64,000 nt of DNA from NCBI RefSeq assembly GCF_905171765.1, contig NC_053389.1, forward strand, positions 785,112,772-785,176,771. Reading direction: 5' to 3'. The stretch's first letter is position 1; each line of letters begins with the position of its first letter. The DNA comes from Bufo bufo. Lineage: Eukaryota > Chordata > Amphibia > Anura > Bufonidae. Made by a program: the position numbers and the translations under genes. The notes below the pieces were generated by a model, which was not told the origin of the DNA, searched no databases, and saw nothing but the letters and a program-made list of their open reading frames with translations. Positions 10,194-21,806 of this stretch are shown here, piece by piece.

Positions 10194-10365
10194 AGGGGTT
10201 CTAAACTCTGGTCCTCGGGACCCACCTACCAGTCATGTTTTTAGGATTTCCATAGTATTGAGCATGTGATATAATTAGTGTCCATGCATCAGGACTTACC
10301 ACAGGTATTCATTTTGTGGGATATTCTCAAATCCTGACCGTTAAGTGGGTCCCAAGAAACCCTGT
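10194..10365. mobile_element. hAT-type MITE (left copy)
   Basis: A 172-bp element starting AGGGGTTCTAAACTCTGG and ending GGGTCCCAAGAAACCCTGT, with imperfect inverted repeats. It is flanked by an exact 8-bp duplication TCTAGATA (10186-10193 and 10366-10373), the hAT target size. It predates the segmental duplication. Confidence 0.7.
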
Positions 10366-10580
10366 TCTAGATACTACTCACTGAATCCTCGCTGTCTTTT
10401 CCTGTCTGTTGGAAAAAATGTCAAAGGTGATTCATAAATTTGGCGTTCAGGCTAAGGAACCTCTTTTTTAATGTATATATGGTATGGTCCAAATCCTCTG
10501 CTTCCCTTTACACAGTACATGATAAATCTCTGGCTGTCTGCAGCCACCACTAGAGGGACCTCAGTGTGTACGGATTTATA

Positions 10581-11170
10581 CAGTTGTTACAGGTATGAAA
10601 TTCCTTATGCAGTGAGCTCCTCCTAGTGGCAACTGCAGGAGAATGGTATGACTATGCCAGAAAGCAGTAGAGGTTCAGCGGAGGGCTCCTCTCTCCTCAC
10701 AAATCTGTCTCTTTTTTAGGAATGCACGGCGATCAATATCACCATCACCATTTCCATGCAGCGAACTATGCAATGTAAATGTTACTATAAGCCACACTTA
10801 CTGTTAACGATGATCCCAAAAATTTCCATCTATGGATGATAAACCATGCTTATCTGAGTACTTCTTTTAGGCAGCCAGCAGATGGCAGCATGTGCCACGT
10901 TTTTGAATGTTTTTGTCCTTTTACCAAGATTCTGAGGATTTTCCAGCAATCAAGTTCTGCTAGGCATTCAGTAATGGGATATCAAATACTAACTTCATAT
11001 ACTTTTTTTTTTTTTATAGCTAACCATACATCAAAATTGTAATTTACTATAAAATAGAATTCACATAGCATGCAGTTCTGCAAGCCTCCACCAGAGGGAG
11101 GACATGTTCTTTATATTTCTCTTTCACTCAGAAAGAAAAAGTTGCCCAGCAGCACAGAGTATCTCCCCAT
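10581..11170. other. no gene seen
   Basis: Unique-looking sequence between the end of visible duplication homology and the second LTR element. No exon or clear repeat is recognised; there is a short T run near 11007. Confidence 0.5.
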
Positions 11171-11631
11171 GTTGCATATAAAAATTGGCGTCCTCATTGA
11201 TAACTGGATTTGTGCATCGCTGCATTTGTGTGCCCCCTTAATAAATTGGCGCTGTGAACAGGACTCAGTAACAAAATTGTGCGCCATAGTGAACTACCTT
11301 ATGTGAATAAGCCCCATCTATTTTGCTGTTTTATTGGGCCAAAGAATTGTTCAAAACGTTTAGCAAGTGCCTGACTGTCCTGTGCTGATCGTCTTCTACA
11401 AAACCGCATCCCTGAAATTAAGAAATTGTAGATTTTTATTGTGTTAGTAACACTGCTTGCTTTATTTGAATGGACATTTGGTGTGTCCAAGATGGCCGCC
11501 TAAAGTGTTTATAAATTTCAACTGCGCCATCACTTTGCAGAAACACCCTGTTTGTGCGAAGAAGTGGTTTACACCCTCTTCAGAGCGCGAAAACCTGAGC
11601 ACCGCCCTTTGTTGAAAGCAAGACTCTGCCA

Positions 11632-12523
11632 TTGGACAAAATGGGTGGAGGTCTGTGTGGATTGTCACTGTGCCCGCCTATTGGGTGCTTCATTGAGGAC
11701 TCAATCCAGTGTGGGTGTTCTAGTGTGCGGGAGACTGCAGAGCCGTCTCCAGTGTTGAGTCAGCCTCCGTGTTTTTCCCAGCCACCAAAACAAATTGGGA
11801 TACTGCCTATTAATACTCTTATTCCTTTGGAGACTCAACCTGACGAGGATAATGCACCAGCGCCACTGGTGCCCCTGCAAGAACTACCAGTGCCTAGTAT
11901 TACAACTACTATTATCGCTGCATCTAAGCCTCCAGATAAAAAAATATTAAGTGACGCCCCTCCTGAGAGAGTGGGAAAGATATCTCTGCTAAGCCATCAC
12001 CTCATTAGCAGGGTTTACAATATGAGCGCCGCCTCCCCTGTGCTGCCAAACCTGGGGGGCGTGCCAAAGGGAAGGTGGAGTCTATGCGATCAGTGGACGA
12101 CTCTTCTAGATGTGTTCCTGCCTCCAGACATGCAAGGAGATGATGTGCCTACTGATAGGGCAAGCAGAGCATGAGATCGGTGAGCCGCCAACATATACAC
12201 CGGGATTGGAGCTGCCGCCCCGCCCATGGCCATGGTCAGGGCCCTGTCATTTTCATCGCCCACGCGAGGGTTTCCTAAAACCAGACCCCCTATGGCCTGT
12301 ACTAATGGCTGAAATATGTGAGGCTGCCATCCAGAAAACCACCCAGAAAAAGAAATATTTTGAAGAAGTCGCCAAGACGATCCTTGAGGATCCCCGTGAC
12401 TGTCAGCCCCACCTGGAAAGGAGGACGGGAGTTGTTGTGACATTTGACAAGGACCGAGGCTTCGGCTTCATTTTAAAGAGAGTGGCACCAGCCGGGATTA
12501 TTATGGTAATTGCCGGTCAGTAA
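11632..12523 (+). pseudogene. Gag-like ORF with PPxY and start of cold-shock domain, copy 2
   Basis: Two overlapping open segments (11632-12174 and 12110-12523) correspond to the copy 1 protein and break at a 5-base deletion near 12163. PPTY (12185-12196) replaces PPAY, so the PPxY pattern is kept although the variable residue changed. The basic helical segment and GVVVTFDKDRGFGFI follow as in copy 1. A nucleic-acid-binding role is inferred for the C-terminal region; no zinc knuckle, protease or polymerase is visible. Confidence 0.6.
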
Positions 12524-12630
12524 AGCGGAGCTACCTACCGGGATATGTACACAACCTCCGGGAGGGATAAAAAGTAGAGTTCACCCACGCGTAGGCCCTG
12601 AGAGGCCCCTACACCGTCGCAGTGTCCCGT
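12416..12630 (+). pseudogene. cold-shock domain, copy 2 (frameshift and stops)
   Basis: This shows the same domain as copy 1 with the same change to the -1 frame at TTTAAAG (12472-12478) and the same TAA (12568-12570). The segment between them is cleaner here: YYGNCRSVKRSYLPGYVHN and then LREG before the stop, followed by KVEFTHA and LRGPYTVAVS. One further TAG is private to this copy. Agreement between two diverged copies makes the domain call firmer than either alone. Confidence 0.72.
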
Positions 12631-12843
12631 TCGCACCCTGAGCCAGAGAACTGGGAGTGTACCGCTGATGTCACTGAAACAGAAACGAAGTCAAAGACCC
12701 CGCCAGGGTCTGCCCGGTCCACATATCAAGAAAGATCGTCCTTCATAGGCCCCAATATCTTTTGGCAACCAACAGTCCTGGAAGGAGGAGCCAGTCCTTA
12801 GCCATCGCCTAACCTCAGTCGGCGGACGAAAGAGATAGCTGTT

Positions 12844-13167
12844 ATGGAGGAGCAAGAGAGGATATGGACTTACAAAGAGGAACAGAGTCAAGCACCTGAC
12901 AACCGGAGTCCCTATGATCCCACATCCGCTGCTGCACAAGAGCCAGATGACAGCCCGCTTGCCCGTGCCTCAACGCCGGCACACGTCTACTTACCCGAGA
13001 AAATGACTTATGCCCGGTCCAGGGTTCGCATTAAGGAAGAGATCCTGGCAGACGTCCTCAAGCCTACACCAAGTGAGATACCAGTCTGCATCTTGCATCC
13101 TGATGGTACCGTTGTGTGGCCTGCTGTTCCTCAAAGCCGGGAATCTGGACAAGTGGAGGATTCATAG
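12844..13167 (+). pseudogene. C-terminal segment of the element ORF, copy 2
   Basis: An open stretch of 107 codons, in the same frame as the second half of the cold-shock domain and separated from it by stops. It contains EEQERIWTYKEEQSQAP, then RSRVRIKEEILADVLKPTP and ILHPDGTVVWPAVP. It is not recognised. The shared frame suggests it once continued the same protein. A GTAAGT follows the stop by about 35 bases in both copies and could be a splice donor. Confidence 0.45.
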
Positions 13168-13886
13168 GAAGAAGGTGAACCGGATGAACAAGATACCTAC
13201 CTGTAAGTAGGCCTGTAGGCCATTCTACAACATCTGTCTCCAATGGAGCCAGTTTTTTTGTCCCAGTATGGACTGATGCCAGTTCCCCACGGCAAGTGGC
13301 AGTTTCCTAGGCCACTGTACAGCCCAGTGGCCCTTTAACATTTCAGGACTCCCTGCCAGAGACTCCCTGCCAGATAACCTTTGTTTTTCGCCCTACCTGT
13401 AGTTGCGCCTGGTTTACACAAAGCTTTTCCCTTCCTATTCCCTCTTCAGGTTGATGAGGATTATGGAACAGGACTATTATAATGTTTAAGTAATTTTACC
13501 CAGAAAGACATTTTTCTGGGATTGTTTATGTGCAATTCCTATGTTTGCAATTTCACAGACTTTTTGCACTTTTCTTATTATGCTGCACTTAAAAAGTTTT
13601 ATATTCTAAAGACTTGGTTGGACTTTGCCATGGACTTTATATTATGTTTGTGAGATCAACGCCCATTTGTGTCACCTCCAAGTTTAGGAGAAGCGCCGCC
13701 CAACATCCCACTTTAAATTGTGAACCACATAATTTATTGTGTTTTTAAAAGTGTATTACAAGAATGTGAATTTTCATACTGTTTTTCATATTTTATATCA
13801 GTATATCTGCCTGCATGCTCTCCCCCTTTATATATTTTTCAGGAGACTGCGTCATGTCAAGAATGTGTCGAGGGCGACACAGATTA

Positions 13887-13899
13887 AACTAGGGGGGTA
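13887..13899 (+). promoter_or_regulatory. polypurine tract of LTR element copy 2
   Basis: AACTAGGGGGGTA directly precedes the LTR start TGCAGCG. This is the position and composition expected of the plus-strand primer site. It is deleted in copy 1. Confidence 0.7.
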
Positions 13900-14027
13900 T
13901 GCAGCGTTCCACGTGGGAAATGCTAAGTTGTATTGTATACTGCATATATTTGCTTCTTAAATCTCTGTTAACAGGCTGGTAGGGTGCACTACATCACATC
14001 CACCACTAGATGGGGATAGCACTAGTA

Positions 14028-15966
14028 GCTGTGCAGCACTCCACAGTCTTGGTCACATGTGCTGCAGCTGTGCAGCACTCCACAGTCTTGGTCACATGTG
14101 CTGTAGCTGTGCAGCACTCCACAGGCTTGGTCTCATATGCTGTGACTGTGCAGCACTCCACAGCCTTGATCACATGCACTGTAGTTGTGCAGCACCCCAC
14201 AGCCTTGATCACATGCATTGTAGTTGTGCAGCACCCCACAGCCTTGATCACATGCACTGTAGTTGTCCAGCACCCCACAGCCTTGATCACATGCACTGTA
14301 GTTGTCCAGCACACCACAGCCTTGGTCACTTGCACAGTAGCTTTGCAGTACTCCACAGCCTTGGTCACATGTGCTGTAGCTGTGCAGCACTCCATAAGTA
14401 TGGTCACATGCACAGTAGCTTTGCAGCACTCCACAGCCTTGGTCACATGCGCTGTAGCTTTGCAGTACTCCACAGCTTTGTTCACATGTGGTGTATCTGT
14501 GCAGCACTACACAAGCATGGTCACATGCACAGTAGCTTTGCAGCACTCCACAGCCTTGGTCACATGCACAGTAGCTTTGCAGCACTCCACAGTCTTGGTC
14601 ACATGTGCTGTAGCTGTGCAGCACTCCACAGCCTTGGTCACATGCACAGTAGTTTTGCAGCACTCCACAGCCTTGGTCACATGCGCAGTAGCTTTGCAGC
14701 ACTCCACAGCCTTGGTGACATGCGCTGTAGCTGTGCAGTACTCCACAGCCTTGTTCACATGTGCTGTAGCTGTGCAGCACTCCACAGCCTTGGTCACATG
14801 CACAGTAGCTTTGCAGCACTCCACAGCCTTGGTGACATGCGCTGTAGCTGTGCAGTACTCCACAGCCTTGGTCACATGTGCTGTAGTTGTGCAGCACTCC
14901 ACAGTCTTGGTCACATGTGCTGTAGCTGTGCAGCACTCCACAAGCATGGTCACATGCGCAGTAGCTTTGCAGCACTCCACAGACTTGGTCACATGTGCTG
15001 TAGCTTTGCAGCACTCCACAGCCTTGCTCACATGCGCAGTAGCTTTGCAGCACTCCACAGTCTTGGTCAGATGTGCTGTAGCTGTGCAGCACTCCACAGT
15101 CTTGGTCACATGTGCTGTAGCTGTGCAGCACTCCACAGTCTTGGTCACATGTGCTGTAGCTGTGCAGCACTCCACAGCCTTGATCACACGCACTGTAGTT
15201 GTGCAGCACTCCACAGCCTTGATCACATGCACTGTAGTTGTCCAGCACCCCACAGCCTTGATCACATGCACAGTAGCTTTGCAGTACTCCACAGCCTTGG
15301 TCACTTGCACAGTAGCTTTGCAGTACTCCACAGCCTTGGTCACATGTGCTGTAGCCGCGCAGCACTCCACAAGCATGGTCACATGCACAGTAGCTTTGCA
15401 GCACTCCACAGCCTTGGTGACATGCGCTGTAGCTGTGCAGCACTCCACAGTCTTGGTCACATGTGCTGTAGCTGTGCAGTACTCCACAGTCTTGGTCACA
15501 TGTGCTGTAGTTGTGCAGCACTCCACAGCCTTGGTCACATGCACAGTAGTTTTGCAGCACTCCACAGCCTTGGTCACATGTGCTGTAGCTGTGCAGCACT
15601 CCACAGCCTTGGTCACATGCACAGTAGCTGTGCAGCACTCCACAGGCTTGGTCTTATGTGCTGTGACTGTGCAGCACCCCACAGCCTTGATCACATGCAC
15701 TGTAGTTGTCCAGCACACCTCAGCCTTGGTCACTTGCACAGTAGCTTTGCAGTACTCCACAGCCTTGGTCACATGCGCTGTAGCTTTGCAGTACTCCACA
15801 GCCTTGGTCACATGTGGTGTATCTGTGCAGCACTCCACAAGCATGGTCACATGCACAGTAGCTTTGCAGCACTCCACAGCCTTGGTCACATGTGCTGTAG
15901 CTGTGCAGTACTCCACAGTCTTGGTCACATGCACAGTAGCTTTGCAGCACTCCACAGCCTTGGTGA
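14028..15966. repeat. 39-bp minisatellite, main array (about 50 units)
   Basis: Units of 39 bases carry the core CAGCACTCCACAG and TTGGTCACATG, with variants at a few positions (CTGTG/CTTTG, CACATGTGCTG/CACATGCACAG). Because 39 is divisible by 3 and most units lack stops in four frames, long overlapping ORFs appear: 662 and 641 codons on plus, 501 and 482 on minus. There is no start context, intron structure or non-repetitive domain, so this is treated as a satellite rather than a gene. Its left end abuts a broken LTR. Confidence 0.92.
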
Positions 15967-15971
15967 TATTA

Positions 15972-16703
15972 GAAGCAACTGAGCGGGGCGCAGCATAGCG
16001 CAGTGCTAGCTGACTTAGGGGGAAGACCGCAGGCTAGGAAAGGGTTAAGTTATGGTGGTATGTGAAGGGGTTGGTAGAGTGAGGTGGGGAGGAGCAGGGT
16101 TTTCGGCGGGAGGATATAAGATTGGGAGGTGGAGCTTAGGGTCAGTTCAGCCTTAACCAGCGTGAATTTCCCACCCTCCCACCCTTTTGTTATGGTTTGG
16201 AGATTGGTGGTTGTAGTAGGGCTGCTGGAAATTGGATCCTGGGGAGCAATTCAATGGTTAAGAGGTGCAGGACATGTTGGAGCCTGCATCTCAGATGGTT
16301 TGTTAATGCCGAGGATGGGGCCCCTGTTTGGGCTACAAGGCCTACAGGGGGGGATGCTAGTATACTTCAAGGAGTTGGTGCCCTTGGGTCGGTGAGTGCG
16401 GCCAAGGGTAAGTCTTGAAGTGCGAAGTGAGGCGGTGAAGGAGGATACGGCTCGTTTGGGTTGCCCTCCAGGATCCTTGGTACGGTGCAGTAGGTGTGTG
16501 TAATATGCCTGATGTTTATTATGGTTATTGTTATGATTATTATGATTATTATGGATGTTATATGGTGTACAATGTGGTTTTGTTATTTGTGAAATAATAA
16601 AGTAGGCCATCATGGTCATTTCACCAAGCGAGTAAGTGTTGGTGTGGTTATTTAAAGGGGATAGCAGGGTAGGTTTTTGTAGCCGGAGGAGATTCTTCCA
16701 TCC
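15972..16703 (+). mobile_element. insertion of unknown class within the minisatellite
   Basis: Non-repeat sequence splits the array and may be flanked by TATTA (15967-15971 and 16704-16708). It has a TATAAG box near 16115, a stretch resembling a transcription start about 30 bases on, and AATAAAG near 16597. It may be an LTR-like or DIRS-like promoter/terminator segment, but its ends do not have TG...CA. No protein is recognised. Confidence 0.4.
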
Positions 16704-16711
16704 TATTAAGT

Positions 16712-17225
16712 CAGAGCTGTAGCTGTGCAGCACTCCACAGCCTTGGTCACATGCACAGTAGCTGTGCAGCACTCCACAGCATTGATCACATGTGCTGTAG
16801 CTGTGCAGCACTCCATAGTCTTGGTCACATGTGCTGTAGCTGTGCAGCACTCCACAGTCATGGTCACATGTGCTGTGACTGTGCAGCACTCCACAGGCTT
16901 GGTCACATGTGCTGTGACTGTGCAGCACTCCACAGCATTGATCACATGCACTGTAGTTGTCCAGCACCCCACAGCCATGGTCACTTGCACAGTAGTTTTG
17001 CAGTACTCCACAGCCTTGGTCACATGTGCTGTAGCTGTGCAGCACTCCACAGTCTTGGTGACATGCGCTTTAGTTGTGCAGTACTCCACAGCCTTGGTCA
17101 CACGCGCTGTATTGTGCAGCACTCCACAGTCTTGGTGACATGCGCTTTAGTTGTGCAGTACTCCACAGCCTTGGTCACACGCGCTGTATTGTGCAGCACT
17201 CCACAGCCTTGGTCACACGCTATTT
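16712..17225. repeat. 39-bp minisatellite, second array
   Basis: About thirteen further units of the same minisatellite. The last units are variant and slightly shorter (CACGCGCTGTATTGTGCAGC) and include a local duplication around 17100-17200. The array then ends in unrelated sequence. Confidence 0.9.
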
Positions 17226-17779
17226 GTAGTTTGTCACGCAACGAATCCGACCAGGATTAGCCCCATTCACTGGAAAAAGCTCCAAGAAGGGACTTTTTTT
17301 TTTTTTTTTGTCCAAAACACGATTGTACTGTAGGTTTTACAACGCAAATTTCTAGTGGCAAACTATGGGAAGCAGGTGGTGTGTGGATTTCAGCATGGTG
17401 TGTGGATTTCAGCATGAATGCGTGCTGAAATCCGCATGGTCAAAAATCCCGCATGACTGTAGCCCTATAAAATAGTAAGGCAAACAAAGCCAGACATAGC
17501 AATGAACACACACTGAAGGGCTGGATTAAAATATAAAGAAAAAAATCTGCCAGAGATTTTATTTTAAATCTGCTCCTTTAGTGTATAAATAAAATAAAAA
17601 TTGCAAAAATAGTCATAAACAATAAAAATTAACGGAACAGTAAAAAAAAAGCACATAAGACAATTTATAATCATGAATACAAATAAAACTTTATTATATT
17701 ATACAGGTGGTATATTAGCTATTATAAGAACAATATTTAATAATGTATTAGATATTAATTCTACATTCATTTTATAATA
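17226..17779. other. AT-rich intergenic sequence, no gene seen
   Basis: Contains a T homopolymer near 17297, a short direct repeat of GTGTGTGGATTTCAGCATG near 17380-17416, and AT-rich low-complexity DNA. Nothing codes. Confidence 0.5.
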
Positions 17780-18121
17780 TTAAAGGGATATTCCTGTGGA
17801 ATCATTTTAAATAAAAATGGGGTTGGAGATAATAAAAATAACAAGTAGTGAGTACTCTCACATTACTGTTTTTAGGCCGGTGCTCTGGTCCTCGCTTCTC
17901 TCCACTTCCTCTTCTTGACCTCGACATACTATGGCTTGGTCTGCCCACTTAGCCAATCACGGGCTGAGTGGGCAGCCAATATGTTTCCGGTGTGTTGACC
18001 AAAAGACAAGGAAACGGACAGAGGTGGGAAGCAGAGCAGTGGCTGGGCATGGGTAAGGTGAGTACTTACAGTTCGAAATATTTGCTCTCTTCAACCCTAT
18101 CCAGCCGGAATACCCCTTTAA
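17780..18121. mobile_element. T2-type MITE (TTAA target)
   Basis: Starts TTAAAGGGATATTCC and ends GGAATACCCCTTTAA, so the termini are inverted repeats including TTAA. This matches the TTAAAGG-ended T2/Kolobok MITEs described in Xenopus. Confidence 0.7.
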
Positions 18122-18138
18122 TTATATAAAAAATGGTA

Positions 18139-18421
18139 TTAAATGGGTTTTCCAAGATTCTGACATGGATGATCTATCCTCAGGACAGGTCATCAATATC
18201 AGATCAGCGGGTGTCTGACACTGATAAGCTGTGGGGGACTGAGCTGTACTAGGCCACGTGACCAATGAACGTGACGTTACTGGCCTAGGAAGGGGCTTGG
18301 TGAACAGCTCATCTTCTTCAAACAGCTGATCAGTGGCGATGGCGGTGCCGAGAGTCGGACCACCATCATATCTGATATTGATGACCTATACTGATATAAA
18401 AATCTCAAACAACCTCTTTAA
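18139..18421. mobile_element. T2-type MITE
   Basis: Bounded by TTAA with a GGGTTTTCCAAGA-type left end. The inner inverted segments GATCTATCCTCAGGACAGG and ATATTGATGACCTATA are shared with the elements at 20788 and 25902. Confidence 0.6.
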
Positions 18422-19577
18422 CAGATATTTTATCATTCGTATGTCACATTGTCCCACAAGCTGTTAATGTGCAATCCAGAATTGTATAACTCTGTGTCAT
18501 TTTATAAATCTAAAAAATAAAATATTAAAAATAATTTTTTAAATAAAAGCTTTTTTAGTATCTCGTAGTTTGTAGACACATTGCTCAAAGTTCAATGGAT
18601 CATGTTAAAGCATACCTAAGTTTTCAAAAAAAAAAGCTTGCATAATGGCTGTGCTTCTTTGTGCAATCATAACTGTGAAGGAACAGTGATGTTTGGTATT
18701 CCCTAATATTTTTTCAGCTGTATTATTCCCTGTTTCTGTTGCACAACTAGATGCATTTCACTCAGAAGCAGGAGACATCTCCTTTTTGCCAGCACTGTAC
18801 TGCTGTGACTTCCTTTCCCTTACTTCCTTTACATCTTTGTTTCCAGTTGTGGAGCTCACAGAACAGATAACAAGGGATACTTCGCACTGATTTTCAGAAG
18901 CAGTGTAGAAGCAGGTCTTTTATCTGGCTCGGCATCTCAACTACTCTGATACGTCCCCCACTTCCTACAGGCCGTCCTCTGAGTCTCTGTTACCAGGGAC
19001 AGATCTTGTCTGAGGCAGTGGACTGCAATTTAGGTGGAAGTGAGACCCCTAGTGGCCATGATTTTACAGCTTTTTTTTAAAATGAAGTGATTTAGAAACC
19101 TGCTAGTTCCATAGGATCATGTTCTGATAATACTTGCTGATTTTAATACTTGATCATTTTAGTACTTGTTTACTAAATCATTTGATAATTATAATACTTG
19201 CTGTGGGTTTATTGTTGGTTTTTGGTCCCGCGACCAATAGCGTGCTATAAGGTCCCTTAAAAATTTAAAATACATTTTCAAAAATGTTAAAACCCCTGTT
19301 CATATGCAGGACTTGGGTTCACTTTCTATTAGACATAGAAAGGAGCCTAAAATATAAAAATTTTAGGCCCCAGTGCAAAATCTGTGCTTGTTCCCAACCT
19401 GTACGTTCTTATGTGACAGAGAGACCTTTGGGCCTCAACAAGCACCAGGATCCAGATGCAACTACTACCTCTGCACATCTATGGCTACACTCATGGCTGT
19501 AGGTAAGTGTGGTTGCTTACAACCCTCTCCGATAAAAATTTCGGCAGGCAGAATGACTTTCCAGTAGAGGTTGACTG
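18422..19577. other. no gene seen
   Basis: AT-rich sequence with a short repeated motif around 19130-19200 (AATACTTG recurring). Open frames are short and show no domain. Confidence 0.5.
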
Positions 19578-19580
19578 TTA

Positions 19581-20500
19581 GGCTCCTTTCACACGGGCGA
19601 ATATTCCGCGCGGATGCGATGCGTGAGGTGAACGCATTGCACCCGCACTGAATCCTGAGCCATTCACTTCTATGGGGCTGTGCACACGAGCGGTGATTTT
19701 CAAGCATCACTTGTGTGTTGCGTGAAAAATCGCAGCATGCTCCTCTTTGTGCGTTTTTTCACGTAACGCAGGCCCCATAGAAATTAATGGGGTTGCGTGA
19801 AAATCGCAAGCATTCGCAAGCAAGTGCGGATGCGGTGTGATTTTCACGCACGGTTGCTAGGAGACGATTGGGATAGGGACCCGATCATTATTATTTTCCC
19901 TTATAACATGGTTATAAGGGAAAATAATAGCATTCTGAATACAGAATGCTTAGAACAATAGGGCTGGAAGGGTTAAAAAAATAAATAAAAAATTAAACTC
20001 ACCTTAATCCACTTGCTCGCGCAGCCGGCATCTCTTCTGTCTTCTTTTTTGCTGTGTGCAGGAAAAGGACCTGTGGTGACGTCACTCCAATTATCACATG
20101 GTCCGTCACATGATCTTTTACCATGGTGATGGATCATGTGATGGACCATGTGATGACCGGAGTGACGTCACCAAAGGTCCTTTTCCTGCACACAGCAAAA
20201 AAGAAGACAGAAGAGATGACGGCTGCGCGAGCAAGTGGATTAAGGTGAGTTTAATTATTATTAAAAAAAAATTAACCCCTCCAGCCCTATTGTACTAAGC
20301 ATTCTGTATTCAGAATGCTATTATTTTCCCTTATAACCATGTTATAAGGGAAAATAATTCAATCTACAGAACACCGATCCCAAGCCCGAACTTCTGTGAG
20401 TGCAAAATGCATCACAATGTTTTGCACTCGCGCGGAAAAATCTTGCATGTTCCCGCAACGCACCCGCACATTTTCCCGCAACGCCCGTGTGAAAGAGGCC
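19581..20500. mobile_element. large foldback MITE
   Basis: Termini GGCTCCTTTCACACGGGCG and CGCCCGTGTGAAAGAGGCC are inverted repeats, preceded by TTA. Most of the 920 bases fold on themselves. CTTATAACATGGTTATAAG-type hairpins lie on both sides, and a central near-perfect palindrome spans about 19994-20266. No coding sequence. Confidence 0.8.
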
Positions 20501-20787
20501 TTGAAGTTCCAGTTCATGGTATATCAGTAGCAATAAGTCAGACCAACTGGACTTTTTGTATATTTGTTTCCCTCTTCTTGAAGAAGTTTATGGCTTTCTC
20601 AATGTCTTGTATGAGAAATCTACAGTATTAAATTCAAGCTTGTATAGAGATGGAGGGGTCTATTATCTGCAACTTACAATGCTGTTCTAACACCTCTCCC
20701 AATGCAGTTTAATCACAACTAATAGCTTAAGTCATGCAAATGCAATCAACATGTTACCTCCATGACTGAAGCATGAGTCACCAGTAT

Positions 20788-21112
20788 TTAAAAGGGTTTT
20801 CCAAGATTTTTTTACTGATGACCTATTCAACTGTTTGAGGCACAGGAGCTTGCAGTAGCGGTACGGCCTTATCTAAGCTCACCAAGCACAGTGCCGTACA
20901 TTGTATAGTGGCTGTGCTTAGTAATATTCACTTCAATGAGGTTGAGCTGTGCCTAGGTCATGTAACCGATGAACGTCACGTGGCCTAGGGAAGTCTGCAA
21001 GAGGGCTGCAGTGCTACTGCGAGCGCCGGTGCCTTCTCAAACAGCTGATCGGGTGTTGGACCCCACCGATCAGATACTGATGACCTATCCTGAGGACAGG
21101 AAGCCCCTTTAA
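20788..21112. mobile_element. T2-type MITE
   Basis: Left end TTAAAAGGGTTTTCCAAG, right end AGCCCCTTTAA, with TTAA at both borders and internal inverted GATGACCTAT segments. Confidence 0.65.
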
Positions 21113-21344
21113 ATGGCGTGATGGGTCAGATTTCCTTTCTTGGCCATAGATGCCTTGATTATCAGTACAGTAGGGCACCATGACTGATTCAACGGTGTGT
21201 CTGCATCAGCCAATTGTCTAGATATCAGGATGAAATGTCTTCAAGAAAATCTTCGCAAACAAATTAACTTCAGTTGATCACTAAAATTCCTAAATCTCAA
21301 ATATAAGGAAATCCTATGTTAGGCATCAGCCACTTTATCCATTA

Positions 21345-21806
21345 GGCTACTTTCACACTTGCGTTGTTAATTCCAGTACTGAGATCTGGCAGAGGATCTC
21401 AATACCGGAATAACACGGATCCGTTTTGATTTTGCACATCATGATTCATCTGTTCCATTAGAATGTGGTTGTGTGAAATCAAAACGGAAAAAAAGGGATC
21501 CGTCACCCATTGACTTTCAATGTATTTAGTGATGGGGTTTTTTAGGCTCCTAAGTGACAATTGACTTACATTGTTTTCCGTGCCGGATCCGTTTTTTTCA
21601 GTTTTTTATGACAGGACACAAAACCGCAGCTTGCGGTGGTTTTGTGTCCGGTCACAAAACGTAATGCTGCCGAAACGGAAGACATCCTGATGCATCCTGA
21701 ACTGATCTGTTTCCATTCAGAATGCATGAGGACTAAACAGAAATGTTTTTTTCCGGTACTGCTGGATCTCAATACCGTAAAACAACAACGCAAGTGTGAA
21801 AGTGTC
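21345..21806. mobile_element. Harbinger-type MITE
   Basis: Left end GGCTACTTTCACACTTGCG after TTA; right end CGCAAGTGTGAAAGTGTC, a slightly mutated inverted copy. GGATCCG-rich interior as in related copies. Confidence 0.7.

Larger units (their letters stand above)
387..10580. repeat. left copy of the RDH8 5'-end segmental duplication
   Basis: Sequence from 387 matches 60439 onward to the window end, broken on the left only by later changes: LTR-element internal sequence and 3' LTR (2030-6049), a MITE (5049-5564) and a piggyBac-like element (6412-8953). By eye the copies differ by a few percent and by small indels. The left edge coincides with a Penelope-like fragment cutting a MITE that is complete in the right copy. 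Confidence 0.9.
11177..14027 (+). mobile_element. LTR retroelement with cold-shock-domain ORF, copy 2 (5' LTR missing)
   Basis: Internal sequence matches copy 1 closely, with scattered substitutions and small indels. Only the last few LTR bases (GTTGCA, 11171-11176) precede it. Most of the first primer-binding-like motif is deleted. The 3' end is better kept than in copy 1: the polypurine tract is present and the LTR starts TGCAGCG at 13900, but it stops after about 128 bases where a minisatellite begins. No target duplication can be identified. Confidence 0.8.

Noticed and set aside
14010..15998. 662-codon ORF as a repetitive protein gene
   Set aside because: It is the 39-bp minisatellite read in frame. 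Three other frames are equally open, it has no unique domain, and it starts in LTR-derived sequence.
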